A stretch of 64,000 nt of DNA from Nonlabens dokdonensis DSW-6 (GCF_000332115.1 NC_020156.1:3850633-3914632); one strand, 5' to 3'; positions 35,301 through 44,143 are shown, numbered from the stretch's first letter. The notes: generated by a model not told the origin, from the sequence alone. Translations and numbers: made by a program.

Positions 35301-38126
35301 ATAATTCAAATCCCATTGATCACCATCACCATTTTCATCAATAACGGTCCAGCAATCTTGAGTTGAGCTTGTTGAATTAAAACCTTCTGTAAAAGGCACC
35401 GTAAAAGCAACACAATTCGTTCTTCCAGAAGTAGGACCTGTCCATAAACTTTCATCACCTATAGCACAAACTGCTCTTAGATAGAAATCAAATGGTGTGT
35501 TTTCTGTTAGACCAGGGATTGTAAAAGGATTTGTTGTTGCTGGAACTACGGTACCAGTTCCTTGAGCAGCACCTGGAGTTACATATTCTATTTCCCAAGC
35601 AGTTTCTGATCCTCCATTGGTCCATGAAAGAGTAATACTATCTGAAGTAGTAGAATCAACAGTTAATCCTAAAGGTGCTGGACAATCTGGTGCTTCATTA
35701 ATTGTAATATTATCTATAGCAATATCAGACTCAAAGTCATTGCCTCTTGTTGCTTTAAAAATAACCTGAAAGGTTTGACCTGAAAAGGCATTCAACGCGA
35801 CATTTAAATTCAAAAACGGATCTGTATCATTAGCTTGTTGCTGTCCAGTCAGTGTTGCTACAACAGTATCTGTTCCTCCTGCTCTTACTATCACTTCTAA
35901 CGAACCCATATCGTCACCTGTCATATGGTAGTCAAATCCTACTGCAGGAATGGTTAAAGCACTTGAATCAAATAGAGGCGTTGACAGCTCTGCCACTGCC
36001 CCATTAGTTCCACTACTTCCTTCAGCGTAGAAATATACTCCAGTTGCAACAGAAGGGTCTGGACCAGTATTTCCAGAGGCAGTCTGAGATGCTGGGGCTA
36101 CTACCCAAAAGTAATTACTATTTATAGCAGAATAACAATTTTCTAGAACAAAGGCATCTCCAACTACAGGAAAATTATTAGTTGTAGGTGTGAAGTTCAT
36201 TTCAAAATCTTCAGAATAAGGCGCAATTACAGCATCACACTGAGTAGTCCCACTAATCGGACCTACAACTGAGCTTTCATCACCAGGACCACATATTGCT
36301 GTGATATAAAAATCATAAGTAGTGTTTTGAGTTAAACCTGTTACACTAAACGGATTTGTCATTGCACTAACGGTAGTACCCATTCCAGGTGTAAAGCCTG
36401 GAGCACCGTATTCGATGTTCCATTGCGTTTCAGTTCCGCCATTGGTCCATGATAAATCTACCGTTGTATTGGTAGAACTATCAAACATTAAATCAGCTGG
36501 CGCTGGACAAGTAGGAGGCAATCCACAAGTTACGTTTGCGATAAATCCATCTCTTTGCACACTTCCATCTGATTGAAAAACAAAAGTTAAACAACCTGAT
36601 GGTAAACTTCCTATAAGTAGTTCACCAACTAAATCTCCCGTACCAGACGTAGTGTCCCAACACCATTCTGTTCCTCCACCAGGTGGATTAATAGTAGGGG
36701 CGTTCGTATCTGGACCGTTATAAACCGTAAGGCCGTCAAAACAACCAGTACCAGAGTCTTCTAACACAAATTCAATAAAATCTACATAAACAACATCTCC
36801 AGCATTATCTGGACATACTGTATAAGTGATATCTTCATCTGGAGAATAAGTTCCTGTTGTTCCTCCACTATCAACTAATTGATCACCGTTACAGTAATCT
36901 GCAGGAGTTAATACCGTATCACACACTGGTGTAGATCTATCCATAGGTCCACAAACAGCGGTAATACATACTTCATAACTCGTTCCCGAAAGTAAGCCGG
37001 TAATTGTTGTTGGAATCGTTAGTGTAGTGACAGTTGTGCCAGTACCAGGCGTCAACGGAGCAACACCATATTCTATTTCCCATTCGGTTTCAGTTCCACC
37101 AGCTACCCAATCAACATCAATACTAGTCTGACTAATATTTGAAAAAGTAACTCCTGTAATATTAGGGCAAGATTGTAAAGTTGAGGCAGTGTAAGCTGCT
37201 GACCATGAACTAAAATCTCCCATACCACAATCGATTCTCACATAAAAGTCATAGGTAGTATTTGGAATAAGACCTGTAACATCAGCAAAAGGTGCGGTAA
37301 CTCCAGTTATAGTTGTGCCACCGTTTCCTAATGTGTAAGGAGATGGCCCATATTCTATTTCGAAATTTGTTGAAGTATTTCCATTTGCATCCCAAGTAAA
37401 AGGTATTGAAGTTGCGGTAGTTGGTAATGGTGCAAACGCACTTGGCATAGGGCAAGAAGGCGTTGTGGTAAATGTTACTGGCCCTTGATTACTGCTTATA
37501 TCACCCATTCCACAATCTGCTCTAACATAAACGTCATAATCAGTTTCTGACATTAGTCCACTAATAGGCCATGGATTTGCAGTTGCATTTACAGTAGTAC
37601 CAGAACCTGGTGTAAAGCCTACAGGCCCATACTCAACTTCCCAAGCTGTCTCAGTACCAGTAGCTGTCCAACCTATTTCAGCACCATCTGCCGTAATATT
37701 ATTAGTTGTAAGCATAGTAACTGCAAAACACGTTGGACAAGTTGCTGTTCCCGTAAATATATCCATCATTGATGGTTGATTTATCGGAGAAGCATAAACT
37801 TCTATACCTTCTGAATCTAATAGTCTAAAACTACCGTCACCAGGAAAAAAAGTTGCCCGATAATCGATACTCAATGCATCTGCATCATTTACTGTTATCG
37901 TATAATTTTCAACTACAGGCATGTTTGCAACTGGAGAAGGATCTAGAACTAAATAGGTAGTAGTCACACCTGCTACAGTCACATCAACACCAGTATTAGC
38001 TGCTAAGTTATCTCCAGAATCCCAATCGTTTCCGAAGTTATCCGTTAACTCTAGTGTATAGTCACATTGCGCAAAGGCAAAAGTTGTAACAAAAAACACT
38101 AAAAGAAGTGGTAATAGTTTTTTCAT
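32304..38126 (-). CDS. Giant T9SS cargo protein: Fn3, CUB, MAM-like and cleaved-adhesin-like modules
   Basis: A 1940-residue paralogue of the neighbouring giant protein. Signal peptide MKKLLPLLLVFFVTTFAFAQ; N-terminal module (about 21-120, LTDNFGNDWDSG); several Fn3 repeats; a CUB domain (about 409-532, YCNGDQLVDSGGTTGTYSP, DGLTVYNGP); a MAM-like domain (about 630-812); three cleaved-adhesin or 'choice-of-anchor J'-like copies (about 902-1062, 1157-1319, 1412-1575; CWTVIDENGDGDQWDLNY) each followed by Fn3, one such block every 769 bases. A final domain (about 1670-1855, PGNDFSTFPGNCWSEG) is shared with the other giant. The T9SS type A sorting domain is at about 1868-1940. Palindrome copy 7 encodes AFAKA in the linker just before it. 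Confidence 0.9.
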   Translation of the reverse strand: MKKLLPLLLVFFVTTFAFAQCDYTLELTDNFGNDWDSGDNLAANTGVDVTVAGVTTTYLVLDPSPVANMPVVENYTITVNDADALSIDYRATFFPGDGSFRLLDSEGIEVYASPINQPSMMDIFTGTATCPTCFAVTMLTTNNITADGAEIGWTATGTETAWEVEYGPVGFTPGSGTTVNATANPWPISGLMSETDYDVYVRADCGMGDISSNQGPVTFTTTPSCPMPSAFAPLPTTATSIPFTWDANGNTSTNFEIEYGPSPYTLGNGGTTITGVTAPFADVTGLIPNTTYDFYVRIDCGMGDFSSWSAAYTASTLQSCPNITGVTFSNISQTSIDVDWVAGGTETEWEIEYGVAPLTPGTGTTVTTLTIPTTITGLLSGTSYEVCITAVCGPMDRSTPVCDTVLTPADYCNGDQLVDSGGTTGTYSPDEDITYTVCPDNAGDVVYVDFIEFVLEDSGTGCFDGLTVYNGPDTNAPTINPPGGGTEWCWDTTSGTGDLVGELLIGSLPSGCLTFVFQSDGSVQRDGFIANVTCGLPPTCPAPADLMFDSSTNTTVDLSWTNGGTETQWNIEYGAPGFTPGMGTTVSAMTNPFSVTGLTQNTTYDFYITAICGPGDESSVVGPISGTTQCDAVIAPYSEDFEMNFTPTTNNFPVVGDAFVLENCYSAINSNYFWVVAPASQTASGNTGPDPSVATGVYFYAEGSSGTNGAVAELSTPLFDSSALTIPAVGFDYHMTGDDMGSLEVIVRAGGTDTVVATLTGQQQANDTDPFLNLNVALNAFSGQTFQVIFKATRGNDFESDIAIDNITINEAPDCPAPLGLTVDSTTSDSITLSWTNGGSETAWEIEYVTPGAAQGTGTVVPATTNPFTIPGLTENTPFDFYLRAVCAIGDESLWTGPTSGRTNCVAFTVPFTEGFNSTSSTQDCWTVIDENGDGDQWDLNYGFNTSEGDEVAAINTDFNGGNNDDYLISPAITLTGVDRLRYDYRVQSAGEPDDMEVLISTTGNSVADFTTVLLPVATYSNTTYMEEIIDLSAYTGDVYVAWRIPTTTTDGWRMYIDNVRFEVTPACDEPVMLTATAATTTTIDIGFTERGTATSWEIEYGAPGFVLGSGTLVAASSNPFTLTGLTPGLCYDYYVRSACPTSGFSPWSAAGNFCTQCLAFDVPFQEGFNANSTTQQCWTVLDENGDGDQWDLDYAFNAFEGDQSAAINTDFNGGVDDDYLISPQINLTAAGQRLIYQYRVQSSFEPNNMEVLLSTTGLAPADFTNVLLPVAQYANTSYMEQTIDLSAFSGPVYIAWRIPPTALDGWRVYIDDVVVEDIPTCPDPLMVAASAVQANSADISWAAEPLATGVTIEYGPCGFVPGTMDPNAVTVTATSNPFNISGLVSGTCYEAYVSFDCSGDPSVLSAAAVFNTQCDPIPSPYQEGFNSASTTENCWSVIDANGDGDAWDLNYAQNPFEGDQVAVINTDFNGGSDDDYLVSPTITLTGNQQLRYQYRVQSSFEPNNMEVLLSTTGAGAADFTVTLLPAAQYSNTTYMEQVIDLSAYTGNVNVAFRIPPSSIDGWRMYIDDVNFEDRPSCPKPDMLAVDMVQPTSANFSWNETGSATVWQVEVQPTGVAQGTAGAIFENLTATNPQVLSGLSSETTYDVYVRSDCGMGDFSDWEGPLTFSTPCDVFSLPYGTATTPGNDFSTFPGNCWSEGNDTDIVTGPNGNNGAWTSDDWANTTPHVNTMSAKINLYDDASVHNDWLVSPSFDLGATSHGYRATFNVALTEFAGPNASNFGSDDEIQMLITSDGGSTWNNLITWNAASAVSHTGQQEVVDLAAYSGVVQMAFWSSRGTVADTEDVDFFIDNFTIDSTASNDDAFAKAELVIYPNPVAQTLFVRADVVINKLTVFNLLGQSVMENVITDAPQINVQDLPSGVYILNIQSGENKKSVRFIKE
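32526..32541. repeat. Palindrome copy 7, in the 1940-residue gene
   Basis: Exact 16-base palindrome encoding DAFAKAE at the linker between the last domain and the T9SS sorting domain. Confidence 0.95.
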
Positions 38127-38231
38127 GTTATTTATTTAAATTAATTGATCCGACCAATATATGATTATTGTATCAATTAACTAAATATTAAGACATCAAC
38201 TTTACCTAGCAAATGAGATTTTAACAGTTCT

Positions 38232-38247
38232 CGCTTTCGCGAAAGCG
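38232..38247. repeat. Palindrome copy 8, between fabI and the 1940-residue gene
   Basis: Exact 16-base palindrome in the intergenic region, just outside the fabI terminator and about 105 bases upstream of the giant gene's start. Confidence 0.95.
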
Positions 38248-38252
38248 TACAT

Positions 38253-38282
38253 AAAAAAAGCCCTATCGCATAGATAAGGCTT
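38253..38282 (-). terminator. Rho-independent terminator of fabI
   Basis: Ten-pair stem with one G-U (38258-38267 with 38273-38282), five-base loop, and a seven-T tract on the minus strand, 25 bases beyond the fabI stop. Confidence 0.88.
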
Positions 38283-38306
38283 GTAATTGAATGAAAATAA
38301 ACAGTT

Positions 38307-39113
38307 TTAGAACTTCTCGATTACTTCTTGACTCACACCTGTATTAGAAAAACCTCCGTCGTGAAACAGATTTTGCATGGTTACTTTTTTAGTGTAGTCA
38401 GAAAAAAGTGTTACCGTATATTCTGCACAATCTTGAGCCGTTGCGTTTCCTAAAGGACTCATCTTCTCTGCATAGCTCAAGAAGCCATCAAATCCTTTAA
38501 CACCACTACCTGCTGTTGTAGGCGTAGGAGATTGAGAGATCGTATTGACTCTTACTTTTTTATCTTTTCCAAAGAAATATCCAAAGCTACGAGCAATAGA
38601 TTCTAGATATGCCTTGTTATCTGCCATGTCATTGTAATCTGGGAAGGTACGTTGAGCCGCCATATAAGTTAACGCAACGATACTACCCCATTCATTCATT
38701 GCATCATTTTTATGTAAAGTTTGCATTACCTTATGAAAAGATACTGCACTTACATCCCAACCCTTCTCTGTGTATTTGTAGTTTTGGTCTGTATAATGAT
38801 TCCCTTTACGTACGTTAACGCTCATTCCTATAGAATGAAGAACAAAATCTAGTTTACCGCCTAAGATCTCTACAGATTTAGCTACTAAGTTTTCAAGATC
38901 TTCAATACTAGTTGCATCTGCAGGGATGATTTCACTACCTGTTTTCTTAGCTAGTTCATTTATTTGCCCCATGCGCATAGCGACTGGCGCGTTAGTAAGA
39001 ACAAAGGTTGCTCCTTCATCATGAGCTAGTTGTGCTGTTTTCCAAGCAATAGAGTTTTCATCTAACGCTCCAAAAATAATTCCGCGTTTTCCTTTTAAAA
39101 GATTGTAAGCCAT
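38307..39113 (-). CDS. fabI: Enoyl-ACP reductase (NADH), FabI type
   Basis: Reduces trans-2-enoyl-ACP, the last step of each fatty-acid elongation cycle. The N-terminus has the cofactor-binding segment LKGKRGIIFGALDENSIAW. The catalytic Tyr-x6-Lys is in DYNDMADNKAYLE, and VNTISQSPTPTTAGSGV is the FabI-type loop. The 268-residue length fits. A TATATTTG box lies 18 bases upstream and a strong terminator follows, so it is a single-gene unit between recN and the giant genes. Confidence 0.95.
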   Translation of the reverse strand: MAYNLLKGKRGIIFGALDENSIAWKTAQLAHDEGATFVLTNAPVAMRMGQINELAKKTGSEIIPADATSIEDLENLVAKSVEILGGKLDFVLHSIGMSVNVRKGNHYTDQNYKYTEKGWDVSAVSFHKVMQTLHKNDAMNEWGSIVALTYMAAQRTFPDYNDMADNKAYLESIARSFGYFFGKDKKVRVNTISQSPTPTTAGSGVKGFDGFLSYAEKMSPLGNATAQDCAEYTVTLFSDYTKKVTMQNLFHDGGFSNTGVSQEVIEKF

Positions 39114-39130
39114 AGTTATTGATTAGATCG

Positions 39131-39138
39131 CAAATATA
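39131..39138 (-). promoter_or_regulatory. Probable -7 box (TATATTTG) of fabI
   Basis: Matches TAnnTTTG, 18 bases before the start codon at 39113, in the 30-base gap after recN. Confidence 0.5.
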
Positions 39139-39143
39139 TAAAA

Positions 39144-40823
39144 CTAATTGAGTAGCGCACGGGCATTTTCTCTTGCAGCATTTGAAATTTCTCCACCACT
39201 CAACATTTGTGCAATTTCTTCTAGACGTGCTGCTGGATCGAGTCGCTCAATACTCGTGTATGTTTTACTATTGTCTGATGTTTTTTTAACGATAAGATGA
39301 TCCTTTCCTGATGCTGCTATTTGAGGTAAGTGAGTAATGGCCATTACTTGCATTTCTCGACTCATTAACTTCATAATTTGAGCCATTTGAGTAGCAATAG
39401 CACCACTTACTCCTGTATCGATTTCATCAAATATAATGGTAGGCAGTTTTTTACATCTAGAAAGTATGGATTTGATAGCTAGCATTAATCTCGACAACTC
39501 TCCTCCAGAAGCTGCTTTATCTAAGGCTAATAGTTGAGATCCTTTATTTGCAGTAAATACAAACTTAATATCATCTACTCCAACAGGACCAAATGTATCC
39601 AGCGAGGTTATTTCTACTTTAAATTGAGCATCAGGCATTCCCAATTGATTTACTATAGTGACTACCTCTTGTTCTAAATTGCTTTTGTGAGCAATTCTCA
39701 AAGTTGTAAGCTCTTTACCTAGTTTCTGTAAATTTTTCTTTGCCTCTGCAATGATGGTTTCTTGTTTCTTGATTTTCTTATCTAGACCTTGCGACTCAAA
39801 TACTTTATCAGCTAGTTCATCTCTTATTAAGATTAACTTCTCCACCTCATCAACTTGATGTTTTCTATACAAGTTCTCTAACAAGCTCAACAAGTCGTTG
39901 ATTTGATTCAGTCTTTCTGGATCGGATTCTATTGCGTCCATCTCATGAACAACTTCTTGATGAATATCTTCTAGCTCAAGTAAAATTGACGAAATTCGAT
40001 CTTTAAGACTCTCGTAAGTTTTTGAATAATTACTTATTGATTGAAATTTACTTTGAAGACTCCTAAGTTGATCTAGAATACCTTGATCATCGCTAGAAAC
40101 CACACTATCAAATTCAGTAAAAACTTCTGTTATACCTTCCACATTGCTCAACTGCTCATTTTCCTCTTCAAGGTCATTTTGATTAACTTGGTCTAGGTTC
40201 GCTTCATCTAATTCTTGAAGTAGAAAGTTATTATAATCCAGTTCTTTAGAAAATTCAATTCCTTTTAGTTCAAGCACTTTCAATTCTTTTTGAGCCGTTT
40301 TAAAAACAAGCAACTCTTCCTGATATTTGTGAAGAAAATATGCAAACGAATTTTCTTTACCTTTAGTTGCTTCAAGAACAAATGAATTCAATACATCTGT
40401 TTGAAAAACATCTTTTGCTAGCTGTAAGGTCTGGTGTTGGGAATGTATATCTATTAATCTTGCACCGATGCGGTTCATGACCTGTAAATTAACCGGAGTA
40501 TCATTAATAAAAGCCCTACTCTTACCAGAAGGAAGTATTTCTCTTCTTAAAAAACTTAGATGATCGTAATCTAAATCTGACTCTTCAAACAAGGGTTTCA
40601 AATCTAGTTTTGAGATATCAAATTGTGCATCTACAATACATTTACGAGATGTATCTCTTATAGCGCTTAAGTCTGCTCTATTTCCTAAGATTAAGCCTAA
40701 TGCTCCTAAAAGAATGGATTTACCAGCACCAGTTTCACCTGTGATCATAGTTAAACCAGACTCTAGCTCTAATTCTAAAGAATCTATGAGGGCAAAGTTC
40801 TCTATTTGAATATGTTTAAGCAA
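39144..40823 (-). CDS. recN: DNA repair protein RecN
   Basis: An SMC-like ATPase of 559 residues that acts on DNA double-strand breaks. It has an ATP-binding P-loop near the N-terminus (MITGETGAGKSILLGALGLI), a long central coiled coil (about residues 150-380), then the ABC signature LDKAASGGELSRLMLAIK and Walker B FDEIDTGVSGAIA. The start codon is TTG (MLKHIQIENFALID matches the family N-terminus), which may hold down translation. It lies 60 bases downstream of porD, so it may be the last gene of that operon. Confidence 0.95.
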   Translation of the reverse strand: MLKHIQIENFALIDSLELELESGLTMITGETGAGKSILLGALGLILGNRADLSAIRDTSRKCIVDAQFDISKLDLKPLFEESDLDYDHLSFLRREILPSGKSRAFINDTPVNLQVMNRIGARLIDIHSQHQTLQLAKDVFQTDVLNSFVLEATKGKENSFAYFLHKYQEELLVFKTAQKELKVLELKGIEFSKELDYNNFLLQELDEANLDQVNQNDLEEENEQLSNVEGITEVFTEFDSVVSSDDQGILDQLRSLQSKFQSISNYSKTYESLKDRISSILLELEDIHQEVVHEMDAIESDPERLNQINDLLSLLENLYRKHQVDEVEKLILIRDELADKVFESQGLDKKIKKQETIIAEAKKNLQKLGKELTTLRIAHKSNLEQEVVTIVNQLGMPDAQFKVEITSLDTFGPVGVDDIKFVFTANKGSQLLALDKAASGGELSRLMLAIKSILSRCKKLPTIIFDEIDTGVSGAIATQMAQIMKLMSREMQVMAITHLPQIAASGKDHLIVKKTSDNSKTYTSIERLDPAARLEEIAQMLSGGEISNAARENARALLN

Positions 40824-40883
40824 GGTTTTAAAGCTGTTTAAAGTTAGTACTAATCAAGGATTTGAGAAGTGCGCATTGAAATA

Positions 40884-41786
40884 TTATACCTTAATGTTAC
40901 GCCATTTTGACGATTGATTAGGCGCAAGTTTTTGTAAGGTCGTTTTTAAGTCTCTTATATCTATTGAAGGGCCAGAAGAATAAATACTCATGATCTCGTC
41001 AGCTTTTGCATCAAAAAATGTACGTTGCAGCAAACTGTTAGGTCTACGATTGTTCAATTCTTCCAGTTGCTTGATATAATTCTTAAGTACAATTTTGCCC
41101 GCTTTAGGATCTTTGGCAAATGTGTCTAAGCCTTTCAAATGATAAGAATACATCACTTCTCGATACTCTTTATAAGTTTCAGAAAGCATATCGTCATTTA
41201 ATCTAAATCTAGAAATCAACCCATCGCTAGGCTTCCATCCAGCTACTCCTTGAGTTCCTTGTGCAAGATTCACAATGTTTTGCGCTTCTTCATGAAACGT
41301 TTGCCCTCCACGCAGTTCAAAAGTATCTGCATCGATTCCTAATATCGTGTAAACATAATAAGAAAGGAGAGAGATGAGATTACTTTCAAATTGATTCTCA
41401 TTATAAAAAAACGGTGCGTATTCTACATATTCAAATGCGATGTCATTATCCTTGTAATTGAAGATAGGTGATGTGTAAGATGAATTAAAAACAGGACGAG
41501 ACGCCGATAATTGAAAATTTCCTTTAAATCGATCATTGTCAAAGCTAGTCACTACAAATACTAAGGATGCATTGATCTTCTCTTCATCACTATATTTTTG
41601 ATCGGTCCATTTGGTATTATTTAGAAACTCCTGCATAGAGGTTTCTAGTGTTTTAAAAATACTTTGATCAGGTTGCGCCACGTTTTGAGCATTCACCTGA
41701 ACGGTAAAGTTAAACTCCTGCGCTTGAACAGCAAAAACTGCAAACAAAGCAAGGAGTATGCTATAAAACTCTTTGGATAATTTCAT
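40884..41786 (-). CDS. porD: Type IX secretion system protein PorD (DUF4835)
   Basis: A 300-residue exported protein with a signal peptide (SILLALFAVFAVQA, Q) and the DUF4835 pattern: EFNFTVQVNAQNVAQPDQSI, FNYKDNDIAFEYVEYAPFFY and LLSYYVYTILGIDADTFEL. From memory, databases name this family PorD, a T9SS component of the cell envelope; its exact role is not well defined. It begins inside the 3' end of coaBC (26-base overlap) in the operon bamD-rpoZ-coaBC-porD. The presence of T9SS cargo genes nearby fits. Confidence 0.85.
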   Translation of the reverse strand: MKLSKEFYSILLALFAVFAVQAQEFNFTVQVNAQNVAQPDQSIFKTLETSMQEFLNNTKWTDQKYSDEEKINASLVFVVTSFDNDRFKGNFQLSASRPVFNSSYTSPIFNYKDNDIAFEYVEYAPFFYNENQFESNLISLLSYYVYTILGIDADTFELRGGQTFHEEAQNIVNLAQGTQGVAGWKPSDGLISRFRLNDDMLSETYKEYREVMYSYHLKGLDTFAKDPKAGKIVLKNYIKQLEELNNRRPNSLLQRTFFDAKADEIMSIYSSGPSIDIRDLKTTLQKLAPNQSSKWRNIKV

Positions 41787-42972
41787 GAACTATATCTTTT
41801 GCTACTTCTGACTTTGGTTTTGTCTCAAAATCAAAAACATTTTTTTCTCTATCAATAATACTTATTTTATTAGTATCTACTCCAAAACCTGCGCCTTTAT
41901 CTCGCATAGAGTTTAAAACTAACAAATCTGTATTTTTCTTTTCCGCTTTCGCGAAAGCGTGCTCTAATTCATTCTCTGTTTCTAGGGCAAAACCTACAAG
42001 AAAAGGTTTATTCTTAAGATCTCCTACACTAGCCAAAATATCTGGGTTTTTCACCAACTCTATCTGTAACGTGTCAGACTTCTTTTTTATTTTCTGACCT
42101 GCAGGATTTACTGGCCTATAATCTGCAACCGCTGCGCTAAAGATAGCAAGATCTACTTGAGCTATTTTTTCATGTACCGCATCATACATTTGCTGTGCAC
42201 TTTGCACATCTATTCTTTTAATAAGATGATGCTCTACCTTCACAGCACTTGGTCCCATGATCAAGATTACTCTAGCACCTTGTTGAGCAATTTCTAATGC
42301 TAGAGCAGCACCCATTTTACCGCTGCTGTGATTCCCTATAAATCTTACTGGGTCAATGGCCTCATAAGTAGGGCCAGCTGTGATCAAACAAGTTTTATCA
42401 TGCAATAAATGCTTGCTTTGTAAATCCTTTTCTATAAAACTTATAATTTCTTCTGGCTCTGCCATACGGCCTTTACCTGATAAACCGCTAGCAAGTTCAC
42501 CTTCTCCAGCAGGCACCATCAAGTTACCATAAGAGGCTAGTTTCTCAAAATTAGAAATGGTTGAAGGATGCTTGTACATATCGAGATCCATAGCTGGAGC
42601 AAAATAAACAGGACACTTTGCACTACAATAAGTAGCTAACAAAAGGTTATCTATATTACCGTTCACCATTTTACTCATGGTGTTTGCAGTAGCTGGAGCG
42701 ATGATCATAAGATCTGCCCACAGGCCTAGTTCTACATGATTGTTCCAGGTATCGTTTTCATCTTCTTCATTTGTGAAGTGAGTAAGCACCGGATTCTTAG
42801 AAAGCGTTGATAAAGTAAGCGGTGTGACAAAATCTCGAGCAGATGGTGTCATTATTACTTTAACAGCAGCGCCCGCTTTAATAAGCAGGCGCACTATATA
42901 AGTAGATTTGTAAGCAGCTATACCGCCAGTTACACCTAGCAATACTTTTTTACCACTTAAAACTGATATCAT
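41761..42972 (-). CDS. coaBC: Bifunctional phosphopantothenoylcysteine synthetase/decarboxylase
   Basis: Makes 4'-phosphopantetheine in coenzyme A synthesis. The N-terminal CoaC flavoprotein half has LLGVTGGIAAYKSTYIVRLL, the decarboxylase motif PAMDLDMY, and HVELGLWADLMIIAPATANT. The C-terminal CoaB half has ITAGPTYEAIDPVRFIGNHS and AVADYRP. Length 403 residues is standard. Palindrome copy 9 encodes HAFAKAEKK near the C-terminus. It lies 10 bases after rpoZ and overlaps porD by 26 bases. Confidence 0.95.
   Translation of the reverse strand: MISVLSGKKVLLGVTGGIAAYKSTYIVRLLIKAGAAVKVIMTPSARDFVTPLTLSTLSKNPVLTHFTNEEDENDTWNNHVELGLWADLMIIAPATANTMSKMVNGNIDNLLLATYCSAKCPVYFAPAMDLDMYKHPSTISNFEKLASYGNLMVPAGEGELASGLSGKGRMAEPEEIISFIEKDLQSKHLLHDKTCLITAGPTYEAIDPVRFIGNHSSGKMGAALALEIAQQGARVILIMGPSAVKVEHHLIKRIDVQSAQQMYDAVHEKIAQVDLAIFSAAVADYRPVNPAGQKIKKKSDTLQIELVKNPDILASVGDLKNKPFLVGFALETENELEHAFAKAEKKNTDLLVLNSMRDKGAGFGVDTNKISIIDREKNVFDFETKPKSEVAKDIVHEIIQRVL
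41944..41959. repeat. Palindrome copy 9, in coaBC
   Basis: Exact 16-base palindrome, read as AFAKA. Confidence 0.95.
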
Positions 42973-42982
42973 GTGATTTGAA

Positions 42983-43309
42983 TTACTCTTCAGTACTTCC
43001 TGTATCTCTATGATAAATCTTTCCTTGTAACCATTCTTCTATCGCAATAGCAGCTGGTTTAGGTAAACGCTCATAAAACTTAGAAACTTCTATCTGTTCT
43101 TTGTTTTCAAAGATTTCTTCAAGAGAATCGTTATAGGTAGCAAACTCTTCTAACTTTTCAATAAGTTCTTCTTTAACGTCTGTATTAATTTGCTCTGCAC
43201 GTTTTGCAATTATAGAAATTGCTTCATACATGTTACCTGTAGGAGCCGTAAGTGCGTCTCTGTTATAAGTAATCGTAGTATTAGGAGCTGTTAGATTTTT
43301 AGTATCCAT
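42983..43309 (-). CDS. rpoZ: RNA polymerase subunit omega
   Basis: A 108-residue protein in the position where Bacteroidota carry rpoZ, between bamD and coaBC. The segment TGNMYEAISIIAKRAEQINT corresponds to the omega core (substituted from the usual 'RFELVILAAKRARQL' type). Omega helps beta-prime fold and assemble. The C-terminal half (about residues 55-108) is an extension typical of this phylum, with no residues I can assign a function. Confidence 0.85.
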   Translation of the reverse strand: MDTKNLTAPNTTITYNRDALTAPTGNMYEAISIIAKRAEQINTDVKEELIEKLEEFATYNDSLEEIFENKEQIEVSKFYERLPKPAAIAIEEWLQGKIYHRDTGSTEE

Positions 43310-43314
43310 TATTG

Positions 43315-44124
43315 TTATTTACTTGTGTTTTGAGAATTGTATTCTTCTATTTTTTCCATTATCTCATCAGCGTCTTCTTTATACTCACTGTTAGGATAAC
43401 GTTTTGCAAAGATATCATAATATTCTTTAGCCTTTGCAAGTCTTTCAGGAACTAACTCTGCAAAACTATTTATACCATATTGAAATTGTGAATCTAGCAA
43501 ATAAAATTGAGCATCATCTTGATAATCAGATCCTGGGTGATCTAAAATAAAGTTTTCAAAAGCACTTATGGCACTTATGTATCCACCTCTAAAGTTTCCA
43601 AAATGATGGTACTGCTTTGCTATCTCGTAGGCTTTCTTATCGAGTTTATCCCGCAACTCTTCTACCATTACATTAGCTTCGTCGGTATAATCTCCGGATG
43701 GATAGACGTTGATGTATTCTTGTAATTTAGTTAAAGCGATATTCGTATCTGTCTGGTCCTTAGAATATACTGGCGACATTTGATAATGACTCTTTGCAGC
43801 CATAAACAATGCCAGTTGAGCATTAGGATTAGTAGGATGTGATGTTATAAAACGCTCGTATTGATAAGCACTATTGATATAACTCTCATCTTCATATAAT
43901 GCTTTTGCATATTTAATTGCCATGTCAGCAGCACTATCAGTACCTCTGTAAACTGGAATAATTTGTTCAAAAAGAGCTAGCGATTTACCATATTTACCTT
44001 TTGCCATTAAGGTATCAATCATCGCAACTTTTTCTAGATTATCTTCCGACTTTAGAGCTTTTTGATAAGAGCCACAGCTGGCAAGAGTTGCAACGAGAAT
44101 AATGACTACAATTAGGTTTTTCAT
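43315..44124 (-). CDS. bamD: Outer-membrane protein assembly factor BamD
   Basis: A lipoprotein that with BamA inserts beta-barrels into the outer membrane. The start at 44124 (MKNLIVVIILVATLASCGS) gives a lipobox ending in Cys at ASC; a TTG two codons earlier is less likely. Tetratricopeptide-like helices follow, such as YLDSQFQYGINSFAELVPER and EYYDIFAKRYPNSEY. Length is about 269 residues. A TACCTTTG box lies 20-27 bases before the start. It is the first gene of bamD-rpoZ-coaBC-porD(-recN). Confidence 0.93.
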   Translation of the reverse strand: MKNLIVVIILVATLASCGSYQKALKSEDNLEKVAMIDTLMAKGKYGKSLALFEQIIPVYRGTDSAADMAIKYAKALYEDESYINSAYQYERFITSHPTNPNAQLALFMAAKSHYQMSPVYSKDQTDTNIALTKLQEYINVYPSGDYTDEANVMVEELRDKLDKKAYEIAKQYHHFGNFRGGYISAISAFENFILDHPGSDYQDDAQFYLLDSQFQYGINSFAELVPERLAKAKEYYDIFAKRYPNSEYKEDADEIMEKIEEYNSQNTSK

Positions 44125-44143
44125 AAACAATATTAATGAAATG

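Noticed and set aside
24711..35366. Many 60-95-codon plus-strand frames and some minus-strand ones across the giant genes
   Set aside because: They are out-of-frame shadows of Ser/Thr/Gly-rich repeat coding sequence; their biased composition (runs of Ser, Cys, Ile) follows from the real frame.
24336..38126. Assembly artefact explaining the repeats in the giant genes
   Set aside because: Repeat units differ at many bases and frames stay open over 7.8 and 5.8 kb, which does not fit collapsed or duplicated reads; a long-read check would still be useful.
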